Below are positions 52,140 through 52,326 of a stretch of 52,326 nucleotides of DNA, one piece after another. Position 1 is the stretch's first letter. Each line of letters starts with the position of its first letter. A program made the position numbers and the translations under genes. Source of the DNA: JAPLNB01 sp964451955 (lineage in GTDB: Bacteria; Planctomycetota; Phycisphaerae; Tepidisphaerales; Tepidisphaeraceae); NCBI GenBank assembly GCA_964451955.1, contig CAYVKG010000023.1, positions 1-52,326 of the forward strand, read 5' to 3'. Below the pieces are notes generated by a model. It did no database searches. It saw only the letters and a list, made by a program, of their open reading frames with translations, and had not been told where the DNA came from.

Positions 52140-52326
52140 GAACTGGGCTTCGGCTGGCTCGGAAGGGGGGACCGGGAGTGGAGCGGGGACGCGAGGGCAG
52201 GCGCGAAGTGGCGTTGTTGGTGGGGTGAGGGGCGGAAAGGGTGTGCGCGAGGGGGTTGGGGGATGTAACGTGAGGTTTGGCCGGGGGTTGGGGGATTTGA
52301 GGGGGTGAAAAAAGGGGCAAAAAGCG
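52140..52326. repeat. G-rich right end with repeated G-run motif
   Basis: Non-coding, G-rich. The 14-base element GGGGGTTGGGGGAT occurs at 52251-52264 and again at 52283-52296. The second copy plus two more G-runs (52301-52305 and 52314-52317) could form a quadruplex. No gene is seen. Confidence 0.5.

Overview
The window looks like a contig from a member of the phylum Planctomycetota, probably Phycisphaerae-like and probably a metagenome-assembled genome. DNA is GC-rich and contains a placeholder run of N (28445-28454). The phylum guess rests on gene content: twin-arginine Gfo/Idh/MocA oxidoreductases and a Tat TIM-barrel isomerase, a ThuA protein, a secreted HEAT-repeat protein, a PEP-CTERM lectin, a type II pseudopilin fused to another domain, a tricorn-type protease, and a Hanks kinase with a DLG motif. 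No 16S gene is present to confirm it.

Layout. 1-2 kb: a low-complexity G-rich left end, a decayed IS256-family transposase and a PEP-CTERM C-type-lectin protein. 2-18 kb: a carbohydrate-oriented region with GH43, a GH38-like mannosidase, a HEAT protein and Gfo/Idh pair, aspartokinase (lysC), a pseudopilin-propeller fusion, a zinc alcohol dehydrogenase, a GH78 rhamnosidase and a ThuA protein. 18.4-21.2 kb: a tightly packed plus-strand operon of an arrestin-like small protein, a P-loop ATPase, DUF4186 and an anaerobic-sulfatase-maturase-like radical SAM enzyme, with two ATGA start/stop overlaps. 21.2-28.5 kb: metF, a Dabb protein, a GT4 glycosyltransferase, a tricorn protease and a second Gfo/Idh interrupted by the assembly gap. 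28.7-31.9 kb: a three-gene membrane module (YqiJ/NfeD-like, flotillin, pore-loop channel-like protein). 32-45 kb: mostly housekeeping (nfo, a 3-hydroxyisobutyrate-dehydrogenase-like enzyme, a Ser/Thr kinase, recJ, rpmE, radA, DUF971, gatB), with a repeat-rich secreted protein, a Tat isomerase and a PilZ protein. 45-52 kb: a GntR/LacI-type regulator, a heptosyltransferase (waaF), a PurS-PurS-PurL fusion and an ArnT/PMT-type glycosyltransferase.

Functionally the left half reads as secreted degradation of plant or algal glycans (arabinan/xylan-, mannose- and rhamnose-containing) plus periplasmic or cytoplasmic oxidation of the released sugars. The right half is mainly DNA repair, translation, purine synthesis and envelope biogenesis.

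The most interesting items are the flotillin/YqiJ/pore-protein module, the arrestin-like/ATPase/DUF4186/radical SAM operon, and the many housekeeping genes whose -10 box lies only 7-11 bases before the ATG, implying leaderless mRNAs. Also notable are a position-dependent GC skew that flips inside purL, a kinase with a GspE-N-like N-terminus, and the pseudopilin-propeller fusion. No tRNA, rRNA or CRISPR array was recognised.
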